64,000 nt of DNA from assembly GCF_008801605.1 (NCBI RefSeq), contig NZ_VZPJ01000012.1:124001-188000 (forward strand), written 5' to 3'. A program made the position numbers and the translations under genes. Positions within the stretch are counted from its first letter, which is position 1, and the number at the start of each line of letters is the position of its first letter. The notes under the pieces were generated by a model. That model saw only the letters and a list, made by a program, of their open reading frames with translations, did not search any database and was not told the origin of the DNA. This document shows, piece by piece, positions 18,159-27,081 of this stretch. Origin of the DNA: Pseudomonas brassicacearum subsp. brassicacearum (GTDB taxonomy: Bacteria > Pseudomonadota > Gammaproteobacteria > Pseudomonadales > Pseudomonadaceae).

Positions 18159-19874
18159 ATGCGCACCAGTCAATATTTGCTCGCCACACAGAAAGAAACG
18201 CCTTCCGACGCCGTCGTGATCAGCCATCAGTTGATGCTGCGTGCCGGCATGATCCGCAAACTCGCCTCGGGCCTGTACACCTGGCTGCCGATGGGCCTGC
18301 GGGTCATGCGCAAGGTGGAAGCCATCGTTCGCGAAGAGATGGACGCTGCCGGTTCTCTGGAAGTGTTGATGCCGGGCACCCAACCGGCCGAGCTGTGGCA
18401 GGAATCGGGGCGCTGGGAAGAATACGGCCCTGAGCTGCTGCGCATCAAAGACCGTCACGGTCGCGACTTCTGTGCAGGCCCGACTCACGAAGAAGTGATC
18501 ACCGACCTGATGCGCAACGAGTTGAGCAGCTACAAGCAGCTGCCGATCAACCTGTATCAGATCCAGACCAAATTCCGTGACGAAATCCGTCCACGCTTCG
18601 GCCTGATGCGCGGTCGCGAATTCATCATGAAGGATTCCTACTCCTTCCACGCCGACCTGGCTTCGCTACAGATCACCTACGACCGCATGCACCAGGCGTA
18701 CTGCAACATTTTCACCCGCCTGGGCCTGAAGTTCCGTCCGGTTGAAGCCGACAACGGCTCCATCGGCGGCGCCGGCTCCCACGAATTCCATGTACTGGCC
18801 GAGTCCGGCGAAGACGACATCGTCTTCAGCAATGGCTCCGACTACGCCGCCAACATCGAGAAAGCCGAAGCCGTGCCACGGGAAACCTCCCGCGCCGCGC
18901 CGACCGAAGAGTTGCGCCTGGTGGACACGCCGAACGCCAAGACCATTGCCCAACTGGTGGAAGGCTACAACCTGCCAATCGAGCGCACCATCAAGACCCT
19001 GATCGTGCGGGCCGAAGAGGAAGGCAAGCTGATTGCCCTGATCGTCCGTGGCGACCACGAGCTCAATGAAATCAAGGCCGCCAACCAGCCAGGCGTCGCC
19101 AGCCCGCTGGTCATGGCTACCGAAGCCGACCTGCGCGACGCCATCGGTGCCGGTGCCGGTTCTCTCGGCCCGCTGAACCTGCCACTGCCGATCATCATCG
19201 ACCGCTCGGTGGAACTGATGAGCGACTTCGCCATCGGCGCCAACGTCGACGACAAGCACTATTTCGGCGTGAACTGGGAGCGCGACCTGCCGGTTCCAAC
19301 CGTCGCGGACCTGCGCAACGTCGTGGCCGGCGACCCGAGCCCGGACGGCAAGGGCACCCTGGAAATCAAGCGAGGCATCGAAGTCGGGCACATCTTCCAG
19401 CTGGGCAACAAGTACAGCAAGGCGATGAAGTGCGAAGTGCTGGGCGAAAACGGCAAGCCGGTCACCCTGGAAATGGGTTGCTACGGCATCGGCGTTTCCC
19501 GCGTGGTGGCTGCCGCCATCGAGCAGAACAACGACGAGAAAGGCATCATCTGGAGCGACACGCTGGCGCCTTTCCAGATTGCCCTGGTGCCGCTGCGCTA
19601 TGAAACCGACCTGGTGCGTGAAGCCACCGACAAGCTCTACGCCGAACTGACGGCCGCCGGCTTCGAAGTGCTGCTCGACGACCGCGACAAGAAAACCAGC
19701 CCCGGCATCAAGTTCGCGGACATGGAACTGATCGGCATCCCGCATCGGATCGTCGTCAGTGATCGTGGCCTGGCCGAAGGCAACCTGGAATACAAGAGCC
19801 GCACCGAGGCCGAGCCGCAAGCGCTGCCGGTCGCCGACGTGCTGTCGTTCCTCCAGGCCCGTATCCGCCGCTGA
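18159..19874 (+). CDS. proS: Prolyl-tRNA synthetase
   Basis: A 571-residue class II synthetase of the bacterial type. Motif 2 is in FRDEIRPRFGLMRGREF, motif 3 in GCYGIGVSRVVAA, and the INS editing domain lies at about residues 220-400 between motifs 2 and 3. It charges tRNA-Pro in the cytosol and clears mischarged Ala. A lipoprotein gene follows 17 bases later and may be co-transcribed. Confidence 0.97.
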   Translation: MRTSQYLLATQKETPSDAVVISHQLMLRAGMIRKLASGLYTWLPMGLRVMRKVEAIVREEMDAAGSLEVLMPGTQPAELWQESGRWEEYGPELLRIKDRHGRDFCAGPTHEEVITDLMRNELSSYKQLPINLYQIQTKFRDEIRPRFGLMRGREFIMKDSYSFHADLASLQITYDRMHQAYCNIFTRLGLKFRPVEADNGSIGGAGSHEFHVLAESGEDDIVFSNGSDYAANIEKAEAVPRETSRAAPTEELRLVDTPNAKTIAQLVEGYNLPIERTIKTLIVRAEEEGKLIALIVRGDHELNEIKAANQPGVASPLVMATEADLRDAIGAGAGSLGPLNLPLPIIIDRSVELMSDFAIGANVDDKHYFGVNWERDLPVPTVADLRNVVAGDPSPDGKGTLEIKRGIEVGHIFQLGNKYSKAMKCEVLGENGKPVTLEMGCYGIGVSRVVAAAIEQNNDEKGIIWSDTLAPFQIALVPLRYETDLVREATDKLYAELTAAGFEVLLDDRDKKTSPGIKFADMELIGIPHRIVVSDRGLAEGNLEYKSRTEAEPQALPVADVLSFLQARIRR

Positions 19875-19891
19875 CACCAGATAGAGACGTC

Positions 19892-20845
19892 ATGTTCAAG
19901 CGAAACACCTTAGGCCTCGGTGGCGCCGCCCTGTGCGGCGCCCTGCTGGTCAGCGGCTGTGCCAACCAAATGTCACAACGCAGCGAGCACGAAGAGCGGG
20001 TCGAGCGCAAATTGCTCGACCACAGCCTGCAGATCGACGTGGGCGAACCCAAGGTGCTCGACCTGCCGCAGCGTCGGGTGCGAATCAATGAGCAGAAGAC
20101 CTTCGAAGTCACTGAATTCGAGGTCACTCGCCATTACGATCGCTACACGCCGTACCAACCCTGGCGGGAAATTTACGAGATCCCCCTGGGCGCGGTAGCG
20201 GTAGTAGCGGGTGTCGGCGCGAACGTGGTCAATGTGTTCGCCCTCGGCAATCTGCCGGACACCGTGACCCGTGACTGGATCAGCTACGGTTTCGCCGGGC
20301 TCAACCCGTTCATGAACGTCCCTTCCCATGGCCGTGCCCAGCAGAACCTGGCGGGCATCGACGAAGTCCAGCGCGACAAGCGTACGGAACACTCGAGTCT
20401 GCCTTGGAGCGAACGCCCGGTGGAGGTCAAGGCCGCCCGACAGACCTTCGAGCTGAGCACCGACCGTAACGGCGTGCTGCGCTTGAACCTGCTGGAAAGC
20501 CCGTTCGCCGAGCAGGACCTGAGCCAGTTCGGCAAATTGCAGGTCAGCGTGACGGATGCCCAGGACGAAGTGCACACCGACTCATCCCTGAGCATCAGCA
20601 GCACCTTGCGCAGCAAGCTGCTGGAAGCCCACGCGTTGATCTACGACGACCTGGAAGATGACGAGGTGAGCCAATGGGTACATCGAGTCAAGCGCCTGTC
20701 GGAGCTGGGACTTGAAGAAGAGGCCAGCGAACTGGAACAGAGCCTGATCGAACTGACCCGCAATGATCCGGAGTTGCAGGCCGAATTCATGAAAGCACTG
20801 ACCAAGGATGGCGGGCGGTTGGTGGCGGATCCTGGCGTTAACTGA
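19892..20845 (+). CDS. Predicted lipoprotein of unknown function
   Basis: A 317-residue protein with a lipoprotein signal peptide: the lipobox LLVSGC places the lipidated Cys at about residue 23. A hydrophobic Gly/Val-rich stretch around residue 105 (IPLGAVAVVAGVGANVVNV) may contact membrane. The C-terminal third is acidic and helical. The residues after the Cys are Ala-Asn, which suggests outer-membrane sorting. It lies 17 bases after proS on the same strand. I do not recognise the family. Confidence 0.75.
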   Translation: MFKRNTLGLGGAALCGALLVSGCANQMSQRSEHEERVERKLLDHSLQIDVGEPKVLDLPQRRVRINEQKTFEVTEFEVTRHYDRYTPYQPWREIYEIPLGAVAVVAGVGANVVNVFALGNLPDTVTRDWISYGFAGLNPFMNVPSHGRAQQNLAGIDEVQRDKRTEHSSLPWSERPVEVKAARQTFELSTDRNGVLRLNLLESPFAEQDLSQFGKLQVSVTDAQDEVHTDSSLSISSTLRSKLLEAHALIYDDLEDDEVSQWVHRVKRLSELGLEEEASELEQSLIELTRNDPELQAEFMKALTKDGGRLVADPGVN

Positions 20846-20848
20846 AAT

Positions 20849-20871
20849 CCCCCTGTGGCAAGGGGGTTTTG
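20849..20871 (+). terminator. Short terminator after the lipoprotein gene
   Basis: CCCCCTGTGGCAAGGGGG followed by TTTT, immediately after the stop codon. The stem is short, so termination strength is uncertain. Confidence 0.6.
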
Positions 20872-20882
20872 TGAGGGCAAGA

Positions 20883-20954
20883 CCTGTGGGAGCAAGGCTT
20901 GCCCGCGATGGCGGCCTCAAGGATGCCATCGCGAGCAAGCTTTGCTCCCACAGG
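20883..20954. repeat. REPIN, compact form
   Basis: Inverted copies of CCTGTGGGAGCAAGGCTTG and CAAGCTTTGCTCCCACAGG around a short spacer, between convergent genes. Confidence 0.85.
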
Positions 20955-21001
20955 ATTCCCTTGCCAACAGGACCGCGCCAAGCAGGGGCTCATCGTCAGC
21001 C

Positions 21002-22063
21002 TCACCGCTCAAACAACTCCAACTGCTCAAACCCACCGCGCAAATCCTCCAGCCGCACCCCTATCCCCAATAACCGCACCGGCTTGCCGCCCCGGTTGAA
21101 CGCCTGGGTCAACAGCAGCTGGTAGCTGCCCAGGTCCCGCCCTGCCCCGGCCTGTTCCAGTGTGGTTTGGGTGAAGTCGTGGAATTTCACTTTGACGAAC
21201 GGCTTGCCCGGTCGATAACTGCTGTCGATCCGCGCCATGCGTCCGTTGAGGGTTTCCATCAGTTCCGGCAGCTTGGCGAGGCAACTCACCAGGTCGGGCA
21301 GGTCGACATCGTAGGTGTTTTCCACACTGATGGACTGACGTCGGCTGTCGTTGTGCACCAGCCGCTCATCGATCCCACGAGCCAGGCTCCAGAGCCGCTC
21401 ACCGAAACTGCCAAATTCGCGCACCAGCGCCAACTTGTCCCATTGGCGCAACTGCAGGCAATCGACGATGCCGAGTCGGTTCAGCTTATCGGCGGTGACC
21501 TTTCCAACACCGTGGAGCTTGCTGACCGGCAGGGCCGAAACAAAGTCATCGACCTGGTCGGGGGTGATGACGAACAACCCGTTGGGCTTTTTCCAGTCAC
21601 TGGCGATCTTGGCCAGGAACTTGTTCGGCGCGACGCCTGCGGACACAGTGATGTGCAACTGGTTGGAAACCCGCCGACGAATATCCTGGGCGATGCGCGT
21701 GGCGCTGCCACCGAAATGGGCACTGGCGGAGACGTCCAGGTAGGCCTCGTCCAGCGACAGCGGCTCGATCAGGTCAGTGTAATCGCTGAAAATCGTATGA
21801 ATTTCCTTCGACGCTTCCCGATAGGCATCCATTCGTGGCTTGACGATGGTGAGGTCCGGGCAAAGCTTCAAGGCGTGGCCGGAAGACATGGCCGAGCGCA
21901 CTCCGTAGGCCCGCGCTTCGTAGTTACAGGTGGCAATCACGCCCCGCCGATCCGCCGAACCTCCCACCGCCAAGGGTTTGCCGGCCAGCCGCGGGTCATC
22001 GCGCATCTCGATGGCGGCGTAGAAACAGTCACAGTCGACATGGATGATCTTACGTTGCGTCAT
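21002..22063 (-). CDS. dinB: DNA polymerase IV
   Basis: A 353-residue Y-family translesion polymerase. Catalytic motifs are IIHVDCDCFYAAIEMRD at the N-terminus and SLDEAYLDVS in the palm, followed by helix-hairpin-helix (KLHGVGKVTADKL) and little-finger domains. I chose the ATG at 22063; an upstream TTG would prepend non-homologous sequence. A LexA-type box lies 55 bases upstream, so SOS induction is expected. The C-terminus ends EQLELFER, like the clamp-binding motif of the family. Confidence 0.95.
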   Translation of the reverse strand: MTQRKIIHVDCDCFYAAIEMRDDPRLAGKPLAVGGSADRRGVIATCNYEARAYGVRSAMSSGHALKLCPDLTIVKPRMDAYREASKEIHTIFSDYTDLIEPLSLDEAYLDVSASAHFGGSATRIAQDIRRRVSNQLHITVSAGVAPNKFLAKIASDWKKPNGLFVITPDQVDDFVSALPVSKLHGVGKVTADKLNRLGIVDCLQLRQWDKLALVREFGSFGERLWSLARGIDERLVHNDSRRQSISVENTYDVDLPDLVSCLAKLPELMETLNGRMARIDSSYRPGKPFVKVKFHDFTQTTLEQAGAGRDLGSYQLLLTQAFNRGGKPVRLLGIGVRLEDLRGGFEQLELFER

Positions 22064-22117
22064 AAATAAAGCAGCAGAGTGTGCGACGAATCGGGGCCAC
22101 CAGTATCGCACCGGCAC

Positions 22118-22133
22118 CTGTATATAGCACCAG
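22118..22133 (-). promoter_or_regulatory. LexA box upstream of dinB
   Basis: CTGGTGCTATATACAG on the minus strand fits CTG-N10-CAG with an AT-rich core. It lies 55 bases upstream of the chosen start. Confidence 0.85.
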
Positions 22134-22309
22134 TAGTTTAAAAGATCCTTCGTCGAGACCCGAAAGTGCCTACACAAATTTACTTCTTCAATCGCAATGA
22201 AGCCTCCAATAGAGCTTCAGCCCTTGCCAGGCTTGCGTCACAGCGCTGTCACAATGCCTTTCTCCAAGGCTAAGCACTTGAAGCGGAACAGTTTTTTATA
22301 TAGCCAGGG

Positions 22310-22337
22310 TTGACAGCCGCGCGATTCTCTGTAGAAT
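22310..22337 (+). promoter_or_regulatory. Sigma70 promoter of first tRNA-fMet
   Basis: TTGACA (22310-22315), a 16-base spacer, TAGAAT (22332-22337). The tRNA begins 14 bases after the -10 box. Confidence 0.85.
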
Positions 22338-22350
22338 GCCGCCACACAGA

Positions 22351-22427
<77 letters not shown>

Positions 22428-22434
22428 AACATCA

Positions 22435-22466
22435 AAAAAGGCTACTCGAAAGAGTGGCCTTTTTTG
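22435..22466 (+). terminator. Terminator of tRNA-fMet copy 1
   Basis: GGCTACTC-GAAA-GAGTGGCC stem-loop followed by a T-run, eight bases after CCA. Confidence 0.85.
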
Positions 22467-22617
22467 TGCGTGCCCGTTTTTGACTGCCTGATCAGAGAGT
22501 CGCCGCCTACGCCACCCTACCCACAACCAGTTGTAGGACAATTTCCTTTAAATTCCGAGCGTTTAGGAAGACAAGGGGCGGATCGAGGGTTTATTTGAGC
22601 CCATTACCTTTTAACGG

Positions 22618-22645
22618 TTGACACTCGGGCGTTCGCCTGTAGAAT
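22618..22645 (+). promoter_or_regulatory. Sigma70 promoter of second tRNA-fMet
   Basis: TTGACA (22618-22623), a 16-base spacer, TAGAAT (22640-22645). From the -10 box onward the sequence is nearly identical to copy 1. Confidence 0.85.
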
Positions 22646-22658
22646 GCCGCCACACAGA

Positions 22659-22735
<77 letters not shown>

Positions 22736-22744
22736 AATATCAAG

Positions 22745-22773
22745 AAAGGCTGCTCGAAAGAGTGGCCTTTTTT
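22745..22773 (+). terminator. Terminator of tRNA-fMet copy 2
   Basis: GGCTGCTC-GAAA-GAGTGGCC followed by six T residues; a near-copy of the terminator of copy 1. Confidence 0.85.
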
Positions 22774-22888
22774 GTGTCTGGCGAAAAAAGCCCTACATTA
22801 CAAAGATTTTGTAATTATTTTCCTCCGCGGGGATTGGTAACTTGGCTGGATACCCCCATCCTGTCGCGCATAGCTCAAGAGGTGATTG

Positions 22889-25531
22889 ATGCGCGCCCAC
22901 TCGTCTGACCCGCAAGACCCTGTTACTGCGACACAACCGATCAAGGCCGAACGATTGCGCTGGCTGGATCGGATCAGTCAATACCGCCAGCCTATTGGTC
23001 TCGCGGTAACGTTGCTGCTGTTTGCGATTGCCTTGATTGCCTGTCGCCACTTGCTGAGCGAGCTCGATCTTTACGCCCTGCATGATTCAATTCTGGAAGT
23101 GCCACGACCGGCCCTGCTGGGCGCGATCGCCGCCACGGTAGCCGGCTTCATCATTCTTTTAGGCTACGAGTGGTCCGCCAGCCGTTATGCCGGGGTGACA
23201 CTGCCGCCACAAACCATGGTCCTGGGTGGATTCACCGCGTTCGCCATCGGCAATGCCATTGGCCTGTCACTGCTGTCGGGCGGCTCGGTTCGCTACCGTC
23301 TGTATGCGCGTCATGGCCTGGGGGCCTCGGATGTCGCCCACATGACGCTGTTCGCCAGCCTGTCCCTGGGCTGCGCGTTGCCGCCGCTGGCGGCCCTGGC
23401 GACGCTCAGCAACCTGCCCGCCGCGTCCACCGCGCTGCACCTGCCTGCGGCTTTGCTGGGGACCATTTCCGTCGCGGTGCTGCTGCTCACCAGCGTGTTG
23501 GCCGTCGGCATCTATCGTCGACGCCTGCCGGAACAGCCTCATCGCGACAGCCTGCTGGTAAAAGCCGGGCGCCGCACGCTGCGCCTGCCGGGCCGACGCC
23601 TGACCTTCCTGCAATTGGTAATCACCGCGCTGGATGTCGCCGCCGCCGCCACAGTGTTGTATCTGTTGCTGCCCGAAGCGCCGCCGTTCGGCGCCTTCCT
23701 GCTGGTGTACCTGCTGGCGCTGGCTGCCGGGGTGCTCAGCCACGTACCGGGCGGTGTCGGAGTATTCGAAGCGATCCTGCTGGCCGCGTTCGCCGACAAA
23801 CTCGGGGCCGCGCCACTGGCCGCCGCGCTGTTGCTGTATCGCTTGATCTACGTGCTGCTGCCGATGCTGGTGGCCTGCGTACTGTTGCTGATCAATGAGG
23901 CGCAACGGCTGTTCCAGACGCGCCAGACCCTGCGGGCGGCATCGGGTTTCGCGGCGCCAATCCTGGCGGTGCTGGTGTTCCTCTCAGGTGTCGTGCTGTT
24001 GTTTTCCGGGGTAACGCCGGAAATCGACACCCGCCTGGAGCACATCGGCTTCCTTATCCCTCATCGGCTGGTCGACGCTTCGCACTTCGGCGCCAGCCTG
24101 GTGGGCGTGTTGTGCCTGTTGCTCGCCCAAGGCCTGCGCCGTCGCCTGTCGGCCGCCTGGATGCTGACCACGGTCTTGCTCCTGGTCGGCGCCCTGCTCT
24201 CGCTGCTCAAGGGTTTTGACTGGGAAGAAGCCACGCTACTGACGCTGACGGCCACCCTGCTGGCGGTGTTCCGGCGCTCCTTCTATCGTCCGAGTCGCCT
24301 GACTGAACTGCCCTTTTCCCCGCTGTTCCTGATCGCCAGTATCTGCGTGCTCGGCGCGTCGATCTGGCTGCTGCTGTTTGCTTACCAGGATGTGCCCTAC
24401 AGCCATCAACTCTGGTGGCAGTTCACTCTCGACGCCGACGCCCCTCGCGGCCTGCGCTCCCTGCTGGGCGCCGCGGTGCTGCTGGTGGTGGTGTCCCTGA
24501 CCTGGTTGCTGCGCACCGCGCGACCGGTGATCCATTTGCCGACGGCAGAAGAACTGGAGCGGGCCAAGACGATTCTCATGACGTCTTCGCAACCCGACGG
24601 CGGCCTGGCCCTGACCGGCGACAAGGCGTTGCTGTTTCACCCCAACGACGAAGCGTTCCTGATGTACGCCCGCCGTGGTCGCAGCCTGGTGGCGTTGTAC
24701 GACCCGATCGGTCCTACCCAGCAACGGGCTGAAATGATCTGGCAGTTCCGCGACCTGTGTGACATCCACCATGCCCGCCCCGTGTTCTATCAGGTACGTG
24801 CCGAGAACCTGCCGTACTACATGGACATCGGCCTGACAGCCATCAAGCTGGGCGAGGAAGCACGGGTCGACCTCAAGCGTTTCGATCTCGAAGCCAAGGG
24901 CAAGGAGATGAAGGACCTGCGCTACACCTGGAACCGCGGCACCCGTGACGGCCTGTCACTGGAGATCCACGAACCGGGCCAGGCGCCGATGGATGAGCTC
25001 AAGGTCATTTCCGATGCCTGGCTGACCGGCAAGAACGTGCGTGAGAAAGGTTTCTCCCTGGGCCGTTTCAGCGATGACTACCTCAAGCATTTCCGCATCG
25101 CGGTAATTCGTTTCGAGGGCCGGCCGGTGGCGTTCGCCAACCTGCTGGAAACCCACAGTCACGAACTGGCCAGCCTCGACCTGATGCGCGCCCACCCCGA
25201 AGCCCCGAAACTGACCATGGAATTCATGATGGTCGGCCTCATCCAGCATTACAAAAACCATGACTACGCCCGCTTCAGCCTCGGCATGGTCCCGCTGTCG
25301 GGCCTGCAACCGCGTCGCGGCGCACCGTTGACCCAACGCCTGGGTTCGATGGTTTTCCGCCGTGGCGAGCAGCTCTATAACTTCCAGGGGCTGCGCCGCT
25401 TCAAAGACAAATTCCAGCCTGACTGGGAACCTCGCTACATGGCCGTGCCCGCCGGACTCGATCCGCTGGTGGCGCTGGCTGATACCGCCGCCCTGATTGC
25501 AGGCGGCCTGACTGGATTGGTGAAACGCTGA
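22889..25531 (+). CDS. mprF: Aminoacyl-phosphatidylglycerol synthase/flippase MprF
   Basis: An 880-residue bifunctional membrane protein. The N-terminal two-thirds holds about 14 membrane segments, including the flippase domain (LSHVPGGVGVFEA). The C-terminal part, from about residue 540, is the soluble transferase domain (KALLFHPNDEAFLMYARRGRSLVALYDP) that moves an amino acid from aminoacyl-tRNA to phosphatidylglycerol. Whether Lys or Ala is transferred cannot be read directly. I chose the ATG at 22889 behind AGAGGTG. The stop overlaps the next start. Confidence 0.94.
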   Translation: MRAHSSDPQDPVTATQPIKAERLRWLDRISQYRQPIGLAVTLLLFAIALIACRHLLSELDLYALHDSILEVPRPALLGAIAATVAGFIILLGYEWSASRYAGVTLPPQTMVLGGFTAFAIGNAIGLSLLSGGSVRYRLYARHGLGASDVAHMTLFASLSLGCALPPLAALATLSNLPAASTALHLPAALLGTISVAVLLLTSVLAVGIYRRRLPEQPHRDSLLVKAGRRTLRLPGRRLTFLQLVITALDVAAAATVLYLLLPEAPPFGAFLLVYLLALAAGVLSHVPGGVGVFEAILLAAFADKLGAAPLAAALLLYRLIYVLLPMLVACVLLLINEAQRLFQTRQTLRAASGFAAPILAVLVFLSGVVLLFSGVTPEIDTRLEHIGFLIPHRLVDASHFGASLVGVLCLLLAQGLRRRLSAAWMLTTVLLLVGALLSLLKGFDWEEATLLTLTATLLAVFRRSFYRPSRLTELPFSPLFLIASICVLGASIWLLLFAYQDVPYSHQLWWQFTLDADAPRGLRSLLGAAVLLVVVSLTWLLRTARPVIHLPTAEELERAKTILMTSSQPDGGLALTGDKALLFHPNDEAFLMYARRGRSLVALYDPIGPTQQRAEMIWQFRDLCDIHHARPVFYQVRAENLPYYMDIGLTAIKLGEEARVDLKRFDLEAKGKEMKDLRYTWNRGTRDGLSLEIHEPGQAPMDELKVISDAWLTGKNVREKGFSLGRFSDDYLKHFRIAVIRFEGRPVAFANLLETHSHELASLDLMRAHPEAPKLTMEFMMVGLIQHYKNHDYARFSLGMVPLSGLQPRRGAPLTQRLGSMVFRRGEQLYNFQGLRRFKDKFQPDWEPRYMAVPAGLDPLVALADTAALIAGGLTGLVKR

Positions 25532-26820
25532 TGATGCAACGCTCCTGGCGATACGTAGTGGCCGCCCTGCTGGTGCTGGCGGTAATTCTCGGTGGCGGTT
25601 ACTGGTACTTGAAACGCCCGGCCCCGCAACCAACCCTGGAACAGCTGGCGCCCACCGATGGCGTGGCGATGACGCGGGTCATCCCCGGCACCAAGCCGCG
25701 CGCCCAGGTGCTGGTGGCGGTCAATGAGGACCAGAAGCTCAGCGACACGCAGTTGACGACCCTCAGCCGCAGCGGCTCGGCGCAGATCGTCCAAGTGATC
25801 CTGCCCAAGGACTGCATGTTGCAAGGTCGCGCCCTGCAGACGGGCCTGCGGCAGCTCCAAGGGCCAGCCACGCTGGTCAGCGGCATCGGCCCTGGCGCCG
25901 TGCTGGCCTGGCGCTGGCTGGCCGAGCAGAAGGATGACAAGGCCAAGGCCGTGTCGGTGGACCTGGCCCTGGAAAAACCCGGCTGCACACACTTGCTGCC
26001 CAAAAGCGCAGCCCACGGCCACTGGCTGGTGGCCTGGAACGATAACCCCGACGACACCAGCGCCGGCTTCGTACGCGATCAGCGGAATGCCGAGACCAGC
26101 ATCAGCGACTACGACATCAACCTGCCGCAAGTACTGAACAACGAGCTGCGCAAGATCCTGGTCGGCACTGACAAGGCCAAGGGTGGCCTGAGCATCCCGG
26201 TGGTGGAAGTCCCAGCCAGCCAGACGCGGGATACCGTGACCCTGTTTCTCTCCGGAGACGGCGGCTGGCGCGACCTGGACCGCGACGTGGCCGATGAAAT
26301 GGCCAAGATTGGCTACCCAGTGGTCGGCATCGACACCCTGCGCTACTACTGGCAGCACAAGAGCCCGGAGCAAAGCGCGGCGGATCTGACCGAACTGATG
26401 CAGCACTACCGTCAGGTCTGGGGCACCAAGCGCTTCGTCCTGACCGGCTACTCCTTCGGTGCCGACGTGTTGCCAGCCATCTACAATCGCCTGCCAGCCA
26501 CCGAACAACAGCGGGTCGATGCGATCATCCTGCTGGCTTTCGCCCGCACAGGCAGCTTCGAGATCGAAGTCGAAGGCTGGCTCGGTAACGCCGGGACGGA
26601 AGCCGCCACCGGCCCGGAAATGGCCAAGCTGCCAGCCGAGAAAGTGGTGTGCATCTACGGCGGTGAAGAAGCCGACGAAAGCGGCTGTACCGACAAGACC
26701 GCCGTGGGCGAGGCCATCAAGCTGCCTGGCGGCCACCACTTCGACGAAAATTACCCGGCCCTGGCCAAGCGCCTGATCGATGAGATCAACAAGCGGCAGA
26801 ACAAGACAACCGAACAGTGA
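25531..26820 (+). CDS. acvB: AcvB/VirJ family protein
   Basis: A 429-residue protein with an N-terminal membrane anchor or signal (about residues 8-26) and a C-terminal alpha/beta-hydrolase-like VirJ domain. The domain shows LFLSGDGGWRDLD and a GYSFGAD nucleophile elbow. In Agrobacterium, AcvB hydrolyses lysyl-phosphatidylglycerol made by the MprF homologue encoded beside it. The start overlaps the mprF stop here, which supports the same partnership: synthesis plus turnover of aminoacyl lipids in the periplasm. Confidence 0.88.
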   Translation: MMQRSWRYVVAALLVLAVILGGGYWYLKRPAPQPTLEQLAPTDGVAMTRVIPGTKPRAQVLVAVNEDQKLSDTQLTTLSRSGSAQIVQVILPKDCMLQGRALQTGLRQLQGPATLVSGIGPGAVLAWRWLAEQKDDKAKAVSVDLALEKPGCTHLLPKSAAHGHWLVAWNDNPDDTSAGFVRDQRNAETSISDYDINLPQVLNNELRKILVGTDKAKGGLSIPVVEVPASQTRDTVTLFLSGDGGWRDLDRDVADEMAKIGYPVVGIDTLRYYWQHKSPEQSAADLTELMQHYRQVWGTKRFVLTGYSFGADVLPAIYNRLPATEQQRVDAIILLAFARTGSFEIEVEGWLGNAGTEAATGPEMAKLPAEKVVCIYGGEEADESGCTDKTAVGEAIKLPGGHHFDENYPALAKRLIDEINKRQNKTTEQ

Positions 26821-26837
26821 TCTGACGCAGAACAGAG

Positions 26838-26875
26838 AAAAGCCCCGGCAACCTTACGGTTACCGGGGCTTTTTT
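26838..26875 (+). terminator. Terminator of the mprF-acvB operon
   Basis: GCCCCGGCAACC / GGTTACCGGGGC stem followed by six T residues, 18 bases after the stop. Confidence 0.9.
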
Positions 26876-26903
26876 GTGCCAGCTCGACTGCACATAGGGC
26901 CCC

Positions 26904-26996
26904 TTGTGGGAGCGAGCCTGCTCACGATGACGGCAGCACAGTCAACATAACTGCCAACTGACCCACAACCATCGCGAGCAGGCTCGCTCCCACAAA
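26904..26996. repeat. REPIN
   Basis: TTGTGGGAGCGAGCCTGCTC and the inverted GAGCAGGCTCGCTCCCACAA flank a roughly 50-base spacer. Confidence 0.9.
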
Positions 26997-27030
26997 GGTT
27001 CACTGGTCATCTTGCATTTGTGCGACCGAC

Positions 27031-27070
27031 AAAAAAGCCCCCGCCGCCGCAAGGCAACGAGGGCTTTTTG
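27031..27070 (-). terminator. Terminator of kup
   Basis: AAAAAGCCC and GGGCTTTTT arms flank a GC-rich loop, 12 bases downstream of the kup stop. The symmetric A and T runs suggest it works in both directions. Confidence 0.7.
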
Positions 27071-27081
27071 TTTTCTGGTCG

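Noticed and set aside
18666..19877. 403-codon minus-strand frame opposite proS
   Set aside because: It is a shadow of prolyl-tRNA synthetase, with no motifs or start signal.
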